DNA of 64,000 bases, taken from Bacteroidota bacterium. Its GTDB lineage: Bacteria; Bacteroidota; Bacteroidia; B-17B0; Aurantibacillaceae. The notes beneath the pieces are model-generated. The model saw only the letters and a list, made by a program, of their open reading frames with translations, searched no databases and was not told the DNA's origin. Position numbers and translations under genes: made by a program. The stretch spans positions 248,001-312,000 of the forward strand of contig JAJNDK010000008.1 in the NCBI GenBank assembly GCA_021156365.1, read 5' to 3'. This document shows, piece by piece, positions 15,729 through 24,886 of this stretch; positions within the stretch are counted from its first letter, which is position 1; each line of letters opens with the position of its first letter.

Positions 15729-16061
15729 TCAGCTTTGCTTCAGCAGACTTTCCCATTCCGTGTAATCCTTCACAAGGATACGCCAGCTGATCCCATTCGC
15801 ATCTGTTACTTCAAGGACATTCTTGTTGAACCCGTGCTTTCCCCTGCTTGTTTTGATCGTATGGAGATCGAAGGCAAAACCTTCGGTGTCCATATCGTTC
15901 TTTTTCTTAAAGAGCGCCCGGAACAGGCCGCCATCTTCCACACTACGCTGGTACGCTTCCAGTACAAGCTGTGTTTTCGTAAGGGAGAGTATCCCGTTCA
16001 TCAGGTTGAGCTTTGATTTCAGGTAACCTACGTGCTCCTGTTTTAGTACATCCGTCAGCAT
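15729..16061 (-). CDS. small cytoplasmic protein, possibly GRAM/PH-like
   Basis: 110 aa from ATG 16061 (MLTDVLKQEHVG). A TTG at 16079 is in frame but forms the end of a -7 box, so it cannot be the start if that promoter is used. No signal or membrane helix. The pattern GYLKSKLNLMNGILSLTKTQLVLEAY, FDLHTIKTS and NVLEVTDANGISWRILVKDYTEW looks like the successive strands and final helix of a small GRAM/PH-type barrel as in bacterial PH-domain proteins. This is a fold impression only. Confidence 0.55.
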   Translation of the reverse strand: MLTDVLKQEHVGYLKSKLNLMNGILSLTKTQLVLEAYQRSVEDGGLFRALFKKKNDMDTEGFAFDLHTIKTSRGKHGFNKNVLEVTDANGISWRILVKDYTEWESLLKQS

Positions 16062-16076
16062 GTTGTTTATTTTATT

Positions 16077-16084
16077 CAAATATA
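16077..16084 (-). promoter_or_regulatory. -7 box TATATTTG upstream of the GRAM-like gene
   Basis: Exact TAnnTTTG match 15 nt before ATG 16061 on the minus strand; it decides against the TTG start at 16079. Confidence 0.4.
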
Positions 16085-16127
16085 TGCTTTTTACAAATCC
16101 GGAACGGCAACATGACGGATACTGTTA

Positions 16128-16952
16128 CTATTTGGGCATATCCGGTCTGACAATCACTTTCCATTTCCCGGAATCACTGGTCCGGAATTTTGCTTTGCGA
16201 ACAAATTTAAGCGTCGATTCAGGTATTGCCGGTTCTACATCCGACCAAATTGTATTTGGCACATGCCAAGACATCCAGAAGATCTTACCGAAATGAGGGG
16301 TCTCCGACTGGTGTATATCGATCTCACACACCCCGGATGTTATGATGAAAAACATAAATTCATTAAACACAAGCGACCTGTTAGCTACTTCGAACTCTGT
16401 TTTATTGAACAGCAGCTTATCCACACACAGCCAATACAAATGCTCGCACAATCGCGCATACCAGCCTTCGGGGTTTACCCTGATCTCATCACTTAGTTTG
16501 TACCTTATGTTCCTGAACCGATCGGATGGAAAATCCTTTATCATTTTTTCCTTTTCGATCGCTTCCACTTCTTTCATGTAAGTGTTTATATCGAAATAAT
16601 TAGCAACAACTGCGCCGATAGTATCAATGATCAGCCTGGAATAATGATCATCGCAATAAGAAAAGGAAATAATTTTCTGTGTAACATGGCGCTCGTCGAA
16701 GAGCATCTTTATCTCCGTGGAATTCAGCATCCCCTCAGGCAATCGTTCCAGACCTGCCTCCCGGTCCTTAAGTCTTGCACGTACGATGTTCAGGTAGCGT
16801 TTTTCCACTTGTCCGGTGGCTTCCGGGTTATCTTTGATCGCATCCAGTGCCGCAATCATTTTTTCCTTCTCACCGGATTCGATGAGTGCAAAAACCGTTT
16901 CTATGTTATTGGCATCCACTTTATAATTCAATACCTCTCCGTGTTTTCCCAT
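16128..16952 (-). CDS. cytoplasmic protein of unknown function
   Basis: 274 aa, no signal peptide or membrane helix. The first 60 residues look helical and repeat-like (NNIETVFALIESGEKEKMIAAL), followed by a mixed alpha/beta region with many Trp, Phe and Tyr (GWYARLCEHLYWLCVDKLLF, FFIITSGVCEIDIHQ, GKIFWMSWHVPN). No recognised motif. Lies 12 nt downstream of the membrane protein at 16965-17936 in the same orientation, so the two form a pair. Function unknown; not invented here. Confidence 0.6.
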   Translation of the reverse strand: MGKHGEVLNYKVDANNIETVFALIESGEKEKMIAALDAIKDNPEATGQVEKRYLNIVRARLKDREAGLERLPEGMLNSTEIKMLFDERHVTQKIISFSYCDDHYSRLIIDTIGAVVANYFDINTYMKEVEAIEKEKMIKDFPSDRFRNIRYKLSDEIRVNPEGWYARLCEHLYWLCVDKLLFNKTEFEVANRSLVFNEFMFFIITSGVCEIDIHQSETPHFGKIFWMSWHVPNTIWSDVEPAIPESTLKFVRKAKFRTSDSGKWKVIVRPDMPK

Positions 16953-16964
16953 TAAAAAAAAAGA

Positions 16965-17936
16965 TTATAAAACCAATCTTGAAATCTCCCCGGAGATAAA
17001 TTCATTTGTCAGCTCCTGGTTAAATGGATAAGTAATCAGGATGTATACCGCTTCTTTTTCCCTGCAACTTACCGGTAAAAGCGTATTCGGGTTGATAACA
17101 TTCACTGTTTCACCCGCTGCAGGTTTTACAAAAGGCTCTATCAGCTCATCACCCGGGTGTTTGCTATGGATCTTCTCTATCCATTTTATTCCTGCTATTT
17201 TTTCTTTCTTCAGTAACTTACCTTCGTAAAGGTCGCTGATGTTTATCACCACCATGTCAAATCCACTGCTCAGCAATACCCATGCATCGTCATAATCGTT
17301 TGCTTCTTTCGTCGGCCTGGTGATCGTGCGCTGGTAAATAAAAGTATCCCCTTCCTTTACCTTTTCGTATTTCGTGGTATCGAAATCTTTCTTACCCGGC
17401 AGGGCCAGCGTTGATTCGCCGTTCTTCCTCATTCCGGCGAGTAAATAACTTGATTTTGGCGCATACCGTTCGATGGAAGAATAAGGCTTCAGTTTTTCTT
17501 TTTCAAAGTATCCGTATTTATCGGAAAGTACATACATCAGTGTATCCGGTGTCGGGTTGTAGAAACGAAGCATTCGGATCGTGTCTGCTACAGGATCTTT
17601 TGTTATACCAGCAAGGCTATCTTTCTTTTCCCCACCACTCAATAATAACCATGCACTCAAAGCACCGAATATACCAGCCCAGAAAATGACCGGGACAAAA
17701 AAGAAATCATGTTTCTTCTTTGGAGCAGAGGTTCCGTTTTCATTCGTTTCGCTTTTGCCCATCCCAAGGGCAGCCGCTCCCAGCAATAAACAAACGATAG
17801 CCGAATACAAACAAACCCAGCCAATGTAGGTTCCGTTGCCCAAGGTTGTATCCTTGAACCAATAGGATACGATCCAGCCAATGAGAAAAAAAACGATAGG
17901 TACAGCAATTCCAATTCCTCTCCAGACAAACAGCAT
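16965..17936 (-). CDS. membrane protein with C-terminal soluble domain, unknown
   Basis: 323 aa. Three N-terminal helices (about 8-28, 38-62, 78-102), then a soluble domain of about 210 residues with beta-strand character (DTLMYVLSDKYGYFEKEKL, DDAWVLLSSGFDMVVINISDLY, KIAGIKWIEKIHSKHPGDELIEPF, EAVYILITYPFNQELTNEFISGEIS). No recognised family. Paired with the cytoplasmic gene 12 nt downstream; 100 bp separate it from the Ser-rich secreted protein upstream. Confidence 0.6.
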   Translation of the reverse strand: MLFVWRGIGIAVPIVFFLIGWIVSYWFKDTTLGNGTYIGWVCLYSAIVCLLLGAAALGMGKSETNENGTSAPKKKHDFFFVPVIFWAGIFGALSAWLLLSGGEKKDSLAGITKDPVADTIRMLRFYNPTPDTLMYVLSDKYGYFEKEKLKPYSSIERYAPKSSYLLAGMRKNGESTLALPGKKDFDTTKYEKVKEGDTFIYQRTITRPTKEANDYDDAWVLLSSGFDMVVINISDLYEGKLLKKEKIAGIKWIEKIHSKHPGDELIEPFVKPAAGETVNVINPNTLLPVSCREKEAVYILITYPFNQELTNEFISGEISRLVL

Positions 17937-18036
17937 ATAAGTAGTTTTTCAGTTTAGTAAAATTCAAAAACCAGGCAGTTTATCACTGCCCGGTTCCTGG
18001 CCTTTGTTTTATTTCGGGTATTCTATTCTTCAATAT

Positions 18037-19113
18037 CTATTTTATAACGTTCATACAGCTGCATGGCATACTCTGCCCACGCTCCAGGCTTTTCACGTAG
18101 TTCGGGTCCTCGCCTTTTGCAGGATACAGGGTTTTAGCATAAATGACATACTGGTAATAACATTTTTTTCCGTTTTCTTCGGTACCAATATTCACCGCTT
18201 CTATTTCCTTACGCATTACAGCTCCTGTTGCCTGCCCTCTTATTTCTCTCCAGTCGTCTTCCAGTAAAAGTACCTTTGTCACTTTCACTCCATTGCTTTT
18301 ATTTCCCTTGTTCGCTGTCTTTAGTAGCTCTGTAGATACCGCCGGATTACTCATTGTTTTTTTGTTGAAGCAGTAACCGCTATTGAGCAGATCCGCCGGG
18401 CCTTCCACTGATATTTCACCAACAGCTACCGGGGGCAGAAAAGTCTTTGTCATATAATTGTTTGGCACCAATTCTAATTTCAGGGTATGCTTGCCCGTGA
18501 GCAGCTTATCGAGGTTTCTTTCAAGGAAGCCATCAAACGCCCTGGCAGAAACGTACCTGTTGGACTCGGAATTATCAGAAGTAGCAATAACATCGCGGAA
18601 CGTAGTCCAGTTGTATTTCTGATTGTTCTCCGACATGGATTCCGTGTTAATGGTATCCAGCAGCACTCCGTCCAGGTAAATGAAATACTGGAACCATAGC
18701 GATTTCTCGAGATCCATACCCGTTGGCTGCAGATAATTGGCAATACTGTTATCAAAATAATTCCTTACATACAAACGCTCTCCTACTTTATAGGATGTTA
18801 TAAACTCCGCTTCTTTTTCCTGGCCTTTTTCAACTGCTGCCATTGTATGTGCAAATACGATTTTGTTCATGTATTTTTTATGCAGCTCGCTGGAAGGTGG
18901 ATCCGGTAATTTTGAGTTTTTGTTTGTACTTCCTGAGGAAGAAGAAGTTGATGATGAACTGCTTGTAGAAGAAGATGTTGTTGTGGACGAAGATGAGCTG
19001 CTTTTATCATCTTTTTTCGTCAACTTATCTTTTATTTTACCTAATCCAAACTGTGCGTTAGCAGTTGCTACAGATGTTACGAGCGCAATTGCAAAAATGA
19101 TCCTTTTGTACAT
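18037..19113 (-). CDS. secreted protein with Ser/Thr-rich linker
   Basis: 358 aa. Signal peptide 1-20 (cleavage after ATANA), a short Lys-rich segment, a low-complexity Ser/Thr linker at 38-67, then about 290 residues of unrecognised, probably beta-rich sequence (FQYFIYLDGVLLDTIN, KHTLKLELVPNNYM, VGEISVEGPADLL, KKCYYQYVIYAKTLYP) ending PCSCMNVIK. The phrase KHTLKLEL plus a described displacement from a start value suggests a jelly-roll-like domain, but this is weak. The Ser run is encoded by mixed TCN/AGY codons, so replication slippage is not strongly favoured. Role unknown. Confidence 0.6.
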   Translation of the reverse strand: MYKRIIFAIALVTSVATANAQFGLGKIKDKLTKKDDKSSSSSSTTTSSSTSSSSSTSSSSGSTNKNSKLPDPPSSELHKKYMNKIVFAHTMAAVEKGQEKEAEFITSYKVGERLYVRNYFDNSIANYLQPTGMDLEKSLWFQYFIYLDGVLLDTINTESMSENNQKYNWTTFRDVIATSDNSESNRYVSARAFDGFLERNLDKLLTGKHTLKLELVPNNYMTKTFLPPVAVGEISVEGPADLLNSGYCFNKKTMSNPAVSTELLKTANKGNKSNGVKVTKVLLLEDDWREIRGQATGAVMRKEIEAVNIGTEENGKKCYYQYVIYAKTLYPAKGEDPNYVKSLERGQSMPCSCMNVIK

Positions 19114-19158
19114 AGTATTTTATTGATTTTATATTATTCCTGACTTTTAATACCTGAG

Positions 19159-19638
19159 TTATTTCAGGCTGCCGATAGATTCGAAATTCTCCTCAAAATA
19201 ATCGCCGTCATTATTGAAAACAGGTGTTATTTTATAAGCACGGTTCCCTTTTTTGAAATAGAATAAGTAGTCTTTAAACGTTTCTGTTTTACCGTTACCT
19301 TCATAGATAACACCAAAAGCTCCGTTCGCCAGGGTTTTCTTATCCAGTATTGCTTTGAATTTTTTATCTTCTTTTACTACGGCTTCCACCATTGCCAGAT
19401 CAGTCGGGTAAGCAGACATCTCAATTTCCTTCACTTCGATCCTTTTGCCACCTATCTTGTATTCGCAGCGTGCTTTGGTGTATTCGGTGCTATCATAAGG
19501 TGTAAGCTTGGTCTCACCGGGTATTGTTACAGTCAGATCCAGGTGTGTTAATTGGTGGTCCTTTTTATCTCCAAGGCTTTTGCTGCCACATGCCACTAAA
19601 AGGACACAAAGTCCTATACTCATAAAAATGCTTCTCAT
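19159..19638 (-). CDS. small lipoprotein, unknown
   Basis: 159 aa with a lipoprotein signal (hydrophobic 5-15, lipobox LVAC, Cys17). The mature part alternates strands and turns (LDLTVTIPGETKLTPYDS, KRIEVKEIEMSAYPTDLAMVEAVVKED, GAFGVIYEGNGKTETFKDYLFYFKKGNRAYKITPVF) and looks like a small alpha/beta fold of the kind seen in lipoproteins with a DUF-type single domain. First gene of the minus-strand set down to 15306; 45 bp from the Ser-rich secreted protein. No function recognised. Confidence 0.6.
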   Translation of the reverse strand: MRSIFMSIGLCVLLVACGSKSLGDKKDHQLTHLDLTVTIPGETKLTPYDSTEYTKARCEYKIGGKRIEVKEIEMSAYPTDLAMVEAVVKEDKKFKAILDKKTLANGAFGVIYEGNGKTETFKDYLFYFKKGNRAYKITPVFNNDGDYFEENFESIGSLK

Positions 19639-19664
19639 TTTCGTTCTGTTTAAATTTCAGAAAA

Positions 19665-19672
19665 CAAAAATA
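19665..19672 (-). promoter_or_regulatory. -7 box TATTTTTG upstream of the small lipoprotein
   Basis: Exact TAnnTTTG match on the minus strand, 26 nt before ATG 19638. Possible promoter of the set 19638 to 15306. Confidence 0.4.
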
Positions 19673-19763
19673 GAAGCAATTAGCCGGGTAAAAAGGGCCA
19701 ATGTATATTCGTAGGGAACGAACAGATAAACAGAATGAGAAGATTGATATTCGTGAAATAGTT

Positions 19764-20507
19764 TCAGATAGAATTCAGCAAACCAAGCACCAGTTCCTTT
19801 TTACGGGCTGAAACAGGGACCCTGGATTCATCTTTCATTACGAGGATATTCTCTGCTTTTTCGAAAAAGAACATGAATCCGGTGTTGATGAGATGTGACT
19901 GGTGTATGCGGGCAAAACCATCATTGGTCAGCAGCTCGTCAAATTCCTTCAGCAGGCGCGATACCATGATCTTTTTGCCGTCCGCCAGAAAGATCTTTGT
20001 GTAATTGCCTTCCGACTCAAAGCGGATTATTTCGTTGATCCCGACCGAATAGATACGGTCCAGTGTTTTCAGTACAATTTTCCTGCGGTTTTTAGCAGGT
20101 TCGGAAACATTGCCCAACAAAGCCTGCAGTTTTACCTGCAGCTCTTCATTCTCCAGCGACTGCTCCGCCTTTTTTACAGCCGTGATCACATGAGCAGGCG
20201 AGAGAGGTTTCAATAAATAATCGAGCGCGCTGATCTTAAACGCTTCAATAGCAAATTCCTGGTGGGCTGTAACAAATATCACTTTGAAATCAATGGTTTC
20301 GAAGCATTTTAAAAGATCGAAACCCGTACCGTCCTGCATCTGAACATCGAGGAAAATAAGATCGGGCTTGTGCTCGAGAATGGCTTTATAGCCGGATTGC
20401 ACCGAATCGGCTATACCAGCTACTTGTACATTTTCGCAATACAGCTTCAGCAGATTGTTTATCAATTCCGAATTGTTGCTTTCGTCATCTATTATTACTG
20501 CTTTCAT
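19764..20507 (-). CDS. LytTR-family response regulator
   Basis: 247 aa. N-terminal receiver (1-120) with acidic pair DDE at 8-10, phospho-acceptor Asp in IFLDVQMQDG (about 55), VTAHQ and the Lys of DYLLKPLSP. C-terminal LytTR DNA-binding domain (about 145-245) with KTLDRIYSVGINEIIRFESEGNYTKIFLADGKKIMVSRLLKE and RIHQSHLIN. It binds direct repeats in target promoters. Its start lies 9 nt downstream of the TPR-LytS kinase at 20517-22733, which is the obvious partner; the second kinase (22866-24842) may share it because no other regulator is adjacent. Confidence 0.92.
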   Translation of the reverse strand: MKAVIIDDESNNSELINNLLKLYCENVQVAGIADSVQSGYKAILEHKPDLIFLDVQMQDGTGFDLLKCFETIDFKVIFVTAHQEFAIEAFKISALDYLLKPLSPAHVITAVKKAEQSLENEELQVKLQALLGNVSEPAKNRRKIVLKTLDRIYSVGINEIIRFESEGNYTKIFLADGKKIMVSRLLKEFDELLTNDGFARIHQSHLINTGFMFFFEKAENILVMKDESRVPVSARKKELVLGLLNSI

Positions 20508-20516
20508 ATTGCCGGT

Positions 20517-22733
20517 TTAAATTTCTTTAAAAGGAATTGTAAAGGTAACTTTAACTCCCGAACCTCCCGGCGAATTTTTTCCAAGATCGGTCACTTCTAT
20601 TGCATTTTCAAGACCCCGGGAGGATTTTATAGATTCCATGCGTTCTTTCGTAATAATGGTTGCCAGGGATTTATGCATTGCTTTCGCCGTTTTGTTCAAT
20701 TCCAGGGATCTTTCCAGCCCCACCCCATCGTCTTCGATCTCGTACAACAGCTTTTCATCTTTCCTGGAGATCTTCACTTTTACCGTTCCTCTTCCCTCTT
20801 TATAAAAGATCCCATGTTCAATCGCATTCTCGATAAAAGGCTGAGCCAGCATCGGCGGGATCTGAACACTTGCTGTATCTATCTCTTCACTTACCGTAAG
20901 TGTATAATCGAATTTATTCTCAAAACGCAACTGTTGAAGCTCGAAATAATTCGTCAGCAATTTTATTTCCTCATCGAGTGAAATAAGATCCCTTCTTGAA
21001 TAATCCAGGATCATACGAATGAGCTCTGCAAACTGGGAAAGGTAGATCCCCGCTTTCAGGCTGTCCTGCTTAAAAATATAATTCTGGATCGCATTGAGCG
21101 AATTGAAGATAAAATGCGGGTTCATCTGGGACACCAGCAGTTTTTGTTTTAAAATATTGGCTTTCTGATCGGCAATGATACTTTTTTGACGAAAGTAATT
21201 GAAAAGAAAAAAGGCCCCTGCAAGCAATAATACCGATACCAGTATCAACGCAACGATCCATACATTTTTCCGGGCATGATCTTTTTCTGAATCCAGCTTC
21301 ACCGCAGCTATTTTCTTTTCGTTTTCATTTTTGGCAAGGAGTTCCTTTTTCTCATATTCATACTGTAGCTGGTTTTTAAGAACGGCTTTCTTTGTTTCCT
21401 CATTGCTGAGGCTGTCCCTGATCTGTACATACAACTCATAGTTTTCCAGCGATTTTTGGTAGTTCCCCGTGCTTTTGTAGATCAGGTGTAGCTGTTCTGC
21501 CGCATCCTTTATTTTCTGCGGCCGCATCGATTGTTTTCCCATTTCCAACGCCCGTAAAGCGTACTGAAGACTTTTCTCTTTCTGTCCTTTTTCGAAATAG
21601 ATCTCTCCTATCCTGGTCAACGAAGAAGAAGCGCCGGCTTTATCATCAAACTTTTCGCTTATCGCCAGGCTTTTTTCATACAGCTCAAGTGCATCGTCCG
21701 GTTTTCCCTGGCTAAAATAAACGGCAGCTATACTTCTATAACTGTTTGAGATCCCCATTTGGTCCTTCACTGCTTCCAGTACCTTAAGGCTTTTCATATA
21801 CAGATCAAGGGCTTTTTCATTCTGGCCCCCGATAAAATAAATGTATCCCAGGCTCGTCAGCCCTTTTGCATATCCAAGCGAGTCCCCGTCCATTTTCTTT
21901 AAATTGAGGCTTTCCTGATTGTACTCAATTGCTTTTAAGGTATCACCCTGTGCAAGATAAATCTTAGCAAGATTGGCCAGCGCATAGGAAGTTCCCTTTT
22001 TATTATTAAGCTCTCTGAATAGTTTTTCGCTTTTGCTGAAATAATCCAACGCTGTCAAAACATCCCCTTTTTCAGAATAGATCTGCCCGATATTGTTATA
22101 AGTTCCTGCAAGCCCTTTTTTCTCCCCTGATTCTTTCCATAGCCTAATACTTTCGAGGTTACATTCGAGTGCCTTTACCGGGTTCCCATGCTCTTTATAT
22201 ACTACTGCAAGGTTATTCAAAGCATTGGCTGCACCTCCTTTATTTCCCTGCTCCTTCATTATCTCCAGGCTGGCGCGAATATATTTAAACGTATTGGTGG
22301 TATCTCCGAGCTTAATATAAAAGGTACCCATATTGTTTAAAGCGTGGGCTATAAATTCCCGGTCTTTACTTAACTCTGCCATTTTCAGCGACTTTTTCTG
22401 ATATTCCAGTGATTTGTCCATTTCTCCGTGATACCTTGCTATCATAGCGATCGCATTGTATGCCGTGCAAAGATTCATCGTATACTCTCTGTATAACCTG
22501 CTTGAAACCGGGGCCGTTTTTATTTTTTCTTCCGCCAGCTCTTTCAGCTCATTCGCATACCGTTCATACTCTTCCCCATCCGTAACCTCCAATATATGAT
22601 TCAGTATGCTGCAACGGATAGTATCGGGCGGGGAAACAGCCAGTAAGTTTTTGAGTGAATCAAGAGATTTCTGCTGTGCAACTGCAGCCGTACAAAAAAA
22701 CACTAACAACAGTACAACACTACTCTTTTTCAA
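20517..22733 (-). CDS. TPR-domain LytS-type sensor histidine kinase
   Basis: 738 aa from TTG 22733 (MKKSSVVLLLVFF), which gives a clean signal peptide cleaved near AVAQ. An upstream in-frame TTG at 22757 lies inside a TAnnTTTG -7 box. After the signal come about eight TPR repeats (about 60-440, such as ALNNMGTFYIKLGD and ALANLAKIYLAQGD), a coiled coil, a transmembrane helix (about 490-512), and a His_kinase domain with NPHFIFNSLNAIQNY (phospho-His). The C-terminal ATPase has FIENAIEHGIF (N box), EIEDDGVGLERS and GGSGVKVTFTIPF. Bacteroidota use such periplasmic TPR kinases with LytTR regulators. Its kinase half is nearly the same as that of the next gene. Confidence 0.92.
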   Translation of the reverse strand: MKKSSVVLLLVFFCTAAVAQQKSLDSLKNLLAVSPPDTIRCSILNHILEVTDGEEYERYANELKELAEEKIKTAPVSSRLYREYTMNLCTAYNAIAMIARYHGEMDKSLEYQKKSLKMAELSKDREFIAHALNNMGTFYIKLGDTTNTFKYIRASLEIMKEQGNKGGAANALNNLAVVYKEHGNPVKALECNLESIRLWKESGEKKGLAGTYNNIGQIYSEKGDVLTALDYFSKSEKLFRELNNKKGTSYALANLAKIYLAQGDTLKAIEYNQESLNLKKMDGDSLGYAKGLTSLGYIYFIGGQNEKALDLYMKSLKVLEAVKDQMGISNSYRSIAAVYFSQGKPDDALELYEKSLAISEKFDDKAGASSSLTRIGEIYFEKGQKEKSLQYALRALEMGKQSMRPQKIKDAAEQLHLIYKSTGNYQKSLENYELYVQIRDSLSNEETKKAVLKNQLQYEYEKKELLAKNENEKKIAAVKLDSEKDHARKNVWIVALILVSVLLLAGAFFLFNYFRQKSIIADQKANILKQKLLVSQMNPHFIFNSLNAIQNYIFKQDSLKAGIYLSQFAELIRMILDYSRRDLISLDEEIKLLTNYFELQQLRFENKFDYTLTVSEEIDTASVQIPPMLAQPFIENAIEHGIFYKEGRGTVKVKISRKDEKLLYEIEDDGVGLERSLELNKTAKAMHKSLATIITKERMESIKSSRGLENAIEVTDLGKNSPGGSGVKVTFTIPFKEI

Positions 22734-22754
22734 ATCAGATCGTTTAAGTATGAA

Positions 22755-22762
22755 CAAATTTA
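22755..22762 (-). promoter_or_regulatory. -7 box TAAATTTG for the first TPR kinase
   Basis: Exact TAnnTTTG match on the minus strand, 21 nt before TTG 22733. It indicates that the kinase and regulator have their own promoter downstream of the second kinase gene. Confidence 0.4.
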
Positions 22763-22865
22763 CAAAAAATCAGGTACTACCATCCCTTTGACCCGGGTCT
22801 GAAAGATCAAACAGCTTCGCGGAGCACAATAGAGTTTCAATACGCCGGCTGAATTATTATTTTCA

Positions 22866-24842
22866 TCATACCATCTCCGTAAAAGGAATTGCAAAGGTAA
22901 CCTTAACTCCCGAACCACCCGGTGAATTTTTTCCAAGATCGATCACTTCTATAGCATTTTCCGGAGCACCGGGAAATTTTATAGATTCTATACGTTCTTT
23001 GGTAATAATGGTTGCAAGGGATTTGTGCAATGACTTCGTTGCCCTGTTCAATTCCAACGATCTTTCAAGCCCAACCCCATCGTCTTCAATCTCGTACACC
23101 AGCTTATCCTTATTTTTAGAGATCATTACTTTTACCATTCCTTTTCCTTCTTTATAAAAGATCCCGTGCTCGATGGCATTCTCGATAAAAGGCTGGGCCA
23201 GCATGGGAGGTATTTGCACGCTTTCTGTGTCAATCTCTTCACTCACAGTGATCGAATAATCGAATTTATGCTCGAAACGCAATTGTTGCAGCCCGAAATA
23301 ATTTGTCAGTAATTTTATTTCCTCATCGAGTGATATGAGGTCCCTTCTTGAATAATCGAGGATCATCCGGATAAGCTCCGCAAACTGGGAAAGGTAGATC
23401 CCCGCTTTCAGACTGTCCTGCTTAAAAATATAATTCTGGATCGCATTGAGTGAATTGAAAATAAAATGCGGGTTCATCTGGGAGACCAGCAGTTTTTGCT
23501 TTAGGATATTGGCTTTCTGATTGGCAATAACATTTTTTTGGCGAAAGAAATTATAAAGAAAAACAGAGATCAACAGAAACAATAAACTTAGTGATATCAG
23601 CCCGAGCATCCAGGCATTTTTCCGGGTTTGTTTTTTTTCGTTAACAAGCCTGAGGGTAGATATTTTCCGATCATTTTCGTTTTTGGTTATTAATTCCTTC
23701 TTTGAATAATCATATCTTAGTTGCTGCTCCAGCATCTTCTTTTGCGTTTTTTGGAAATCTATTGAATCCCTATACCTGTTCGATAATTCAAACATCTCCA
23801 ATGCTTTTGTATAGTTTCCCGATTCCTTGTAAGCAATATATAAATATTCCGCCCCCTTGTATGCTACCTGCATACTTTGCGCTTCCCTGTTCAAACTCAT
23901 GGCTTTTTCGCCATACATAATGGCTTTTGGGTACTCCTTCTTTTGTGTGTATGCATTGCATAACAAAAAGTAGTCTGTCACTATCCAACCTTTGATTGAT
24001 CCTGCCTGAGCCGCAGCCAGACTTTTATGAAAATTCCGGATCGCCTCATCGTACTTTTTCTGTCCTAAATAAGCCAGCCCTTTATTTTTAAAGATCTCAT
24101 ACTTTATGTCCCCCGGCATGGAATCAATTAACAAACTACCCTTATCAAAACATGCAACAGACTGCTGGTATTTTTTTTCAGATAAATAGACAAGTCCCAA
24201 TCGGGTGAGGGCTTCATACATTCCATATTCATTTCCTGCTTTTTCCTGAATATCAAAAGATTTTTGAGCATACTCAAGCGCTTTCTCACTGTTCTGCAGC
24301 TCCAGGTAGATATTAGCCATTTCTGTATATATGTCACCTGTTCCTTCCTGGTCCTTCAGTTCTTCCAGTATTTTCAGCGCTTCAAACAAAACTTCTATCG
24401 CTTTGGAATTGTCACTCATTCCATGATAGGCCTTTGCTAACTCCACCATTGTATAGGCCGCTCCGCTTTTATCACCAATCTGCTTGCTAATGTATATACT
24501 ACGATTATACGCTATAGATGCACGGTTCCATTCTGTTTTTTTTGTCAGATCTACCCCTTGGTTATGAGTGGCTTCCGCCAGAAAATACAAGTATGTTTTT
24601 ATTATCTTTCTATCAGCTGTGTTTTCGGCAAGCTTTTTTTCGGCAAGCTTTTTCATTTGCAAATTGTATACCTGCCATTCTCCGTCAGGTGCTGCATTCG
24701 TGAGGTCTGCCAATAACTTCAGCCGGGTAGTATCATGCATGTTTCTTTCCAGGAGCGACTTTAATGAAGCAGTCCTCAGGTCCTGCGCAAATACAGAGGC
24801 AAAAGAAATAAAACACAGTAGAATGTTTTTTATTCTGGACAA
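22866..24842 (-). CDS. second TPR-domain LytS-type sensor histidine kinase
   Basis: 658 aa starting at TTG 24842 (MSRIKNILLCFISFASVFAQ), the only start giving a signal peptide. About six TPR repeats (about 80-360), a transmembrane helix (about 405-428, WMLGLISLSLLFLLISVFLY), then the His_kinase/ATPase half with NPHFIFNSLNAIQNY, FIENAIEHGIFYKEG and EIEDDGVGLERS. Over this half the protein is almost identical to the first kinase and the DNA is also closely matched, whereas the TPR sensor halves differ in length and sequence. Tandem duplication followed by sensor divergence or gene conversion is the simplest reading. A TAAATTTT box at 24847-24854 lies 4 nt before the start. Confidence 0.92.
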   Translation of the reverse strand: MSRIKNILLCFISFASVFAQDLRTASLKSLLERNMHDTTRLKLLADLTNAAPDGEWQVYNLQMKKLAEKKLAENTADRKIIKTYLYFLAEATHNQGVDLTKKTEWNRASIAYNRSIYISKQIGDKSGAAYTMVELAKAYHGMSDNSKAIEVLFEALKILEELKDQEGTGDIYTEMANIYLELQNSEKALEYAQKSFDIQEKAGNEYGMYEALTRLGLVYLSEKKYQQSVACFDKGSLLIDSMPGDIKYEIFKNKGLAYLGQKKYDEAIRNFHKSLAAAQAGSIKGWIVTDYFLLCNAYTQKKEYPKAIMYGEKAMSLNREAQSMQVAYKGAEYLYIAYKESGNYTKALEMFELSNRYRDSIDFQKTQKKMLEQQLRYDYSKKELITKNENDRKISTLRLVNEKKQTRKNAWMLGLISLSLLFLLISVFLYNFFRQKNVIANQKANILKQKLLVSQMNPHFIFNSLNAIQNYIFKQDSLKAGIYLSQFAELIRMILDYSRRDLISLDEEIKLLTNYFGLQQLRFEHKFDYSITVSEEIDTESVQIPPMLAQPFIENAIEHGIFYKEGKGMVKVMISKNKDKLVYEIEDDGVGLERSLELNRATKSLHKSLATIITKERIESIKFPGAPENAIEVIDLGKNSPGGSGVKVTFAIPFTEMV

Positions 24843-24886
24843 TGGAAAAATTTAGATGGTGCCAATTTACAAAATTCCGGGTTGGT

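Noticed and set aside
19018-19050. Ser-rich run in the secreted protein at 18037-19113 as a phase-variable microsatellite.
   Set aside because: Codons are mixed TCN/AGY with no long perfect nucleotide tract.
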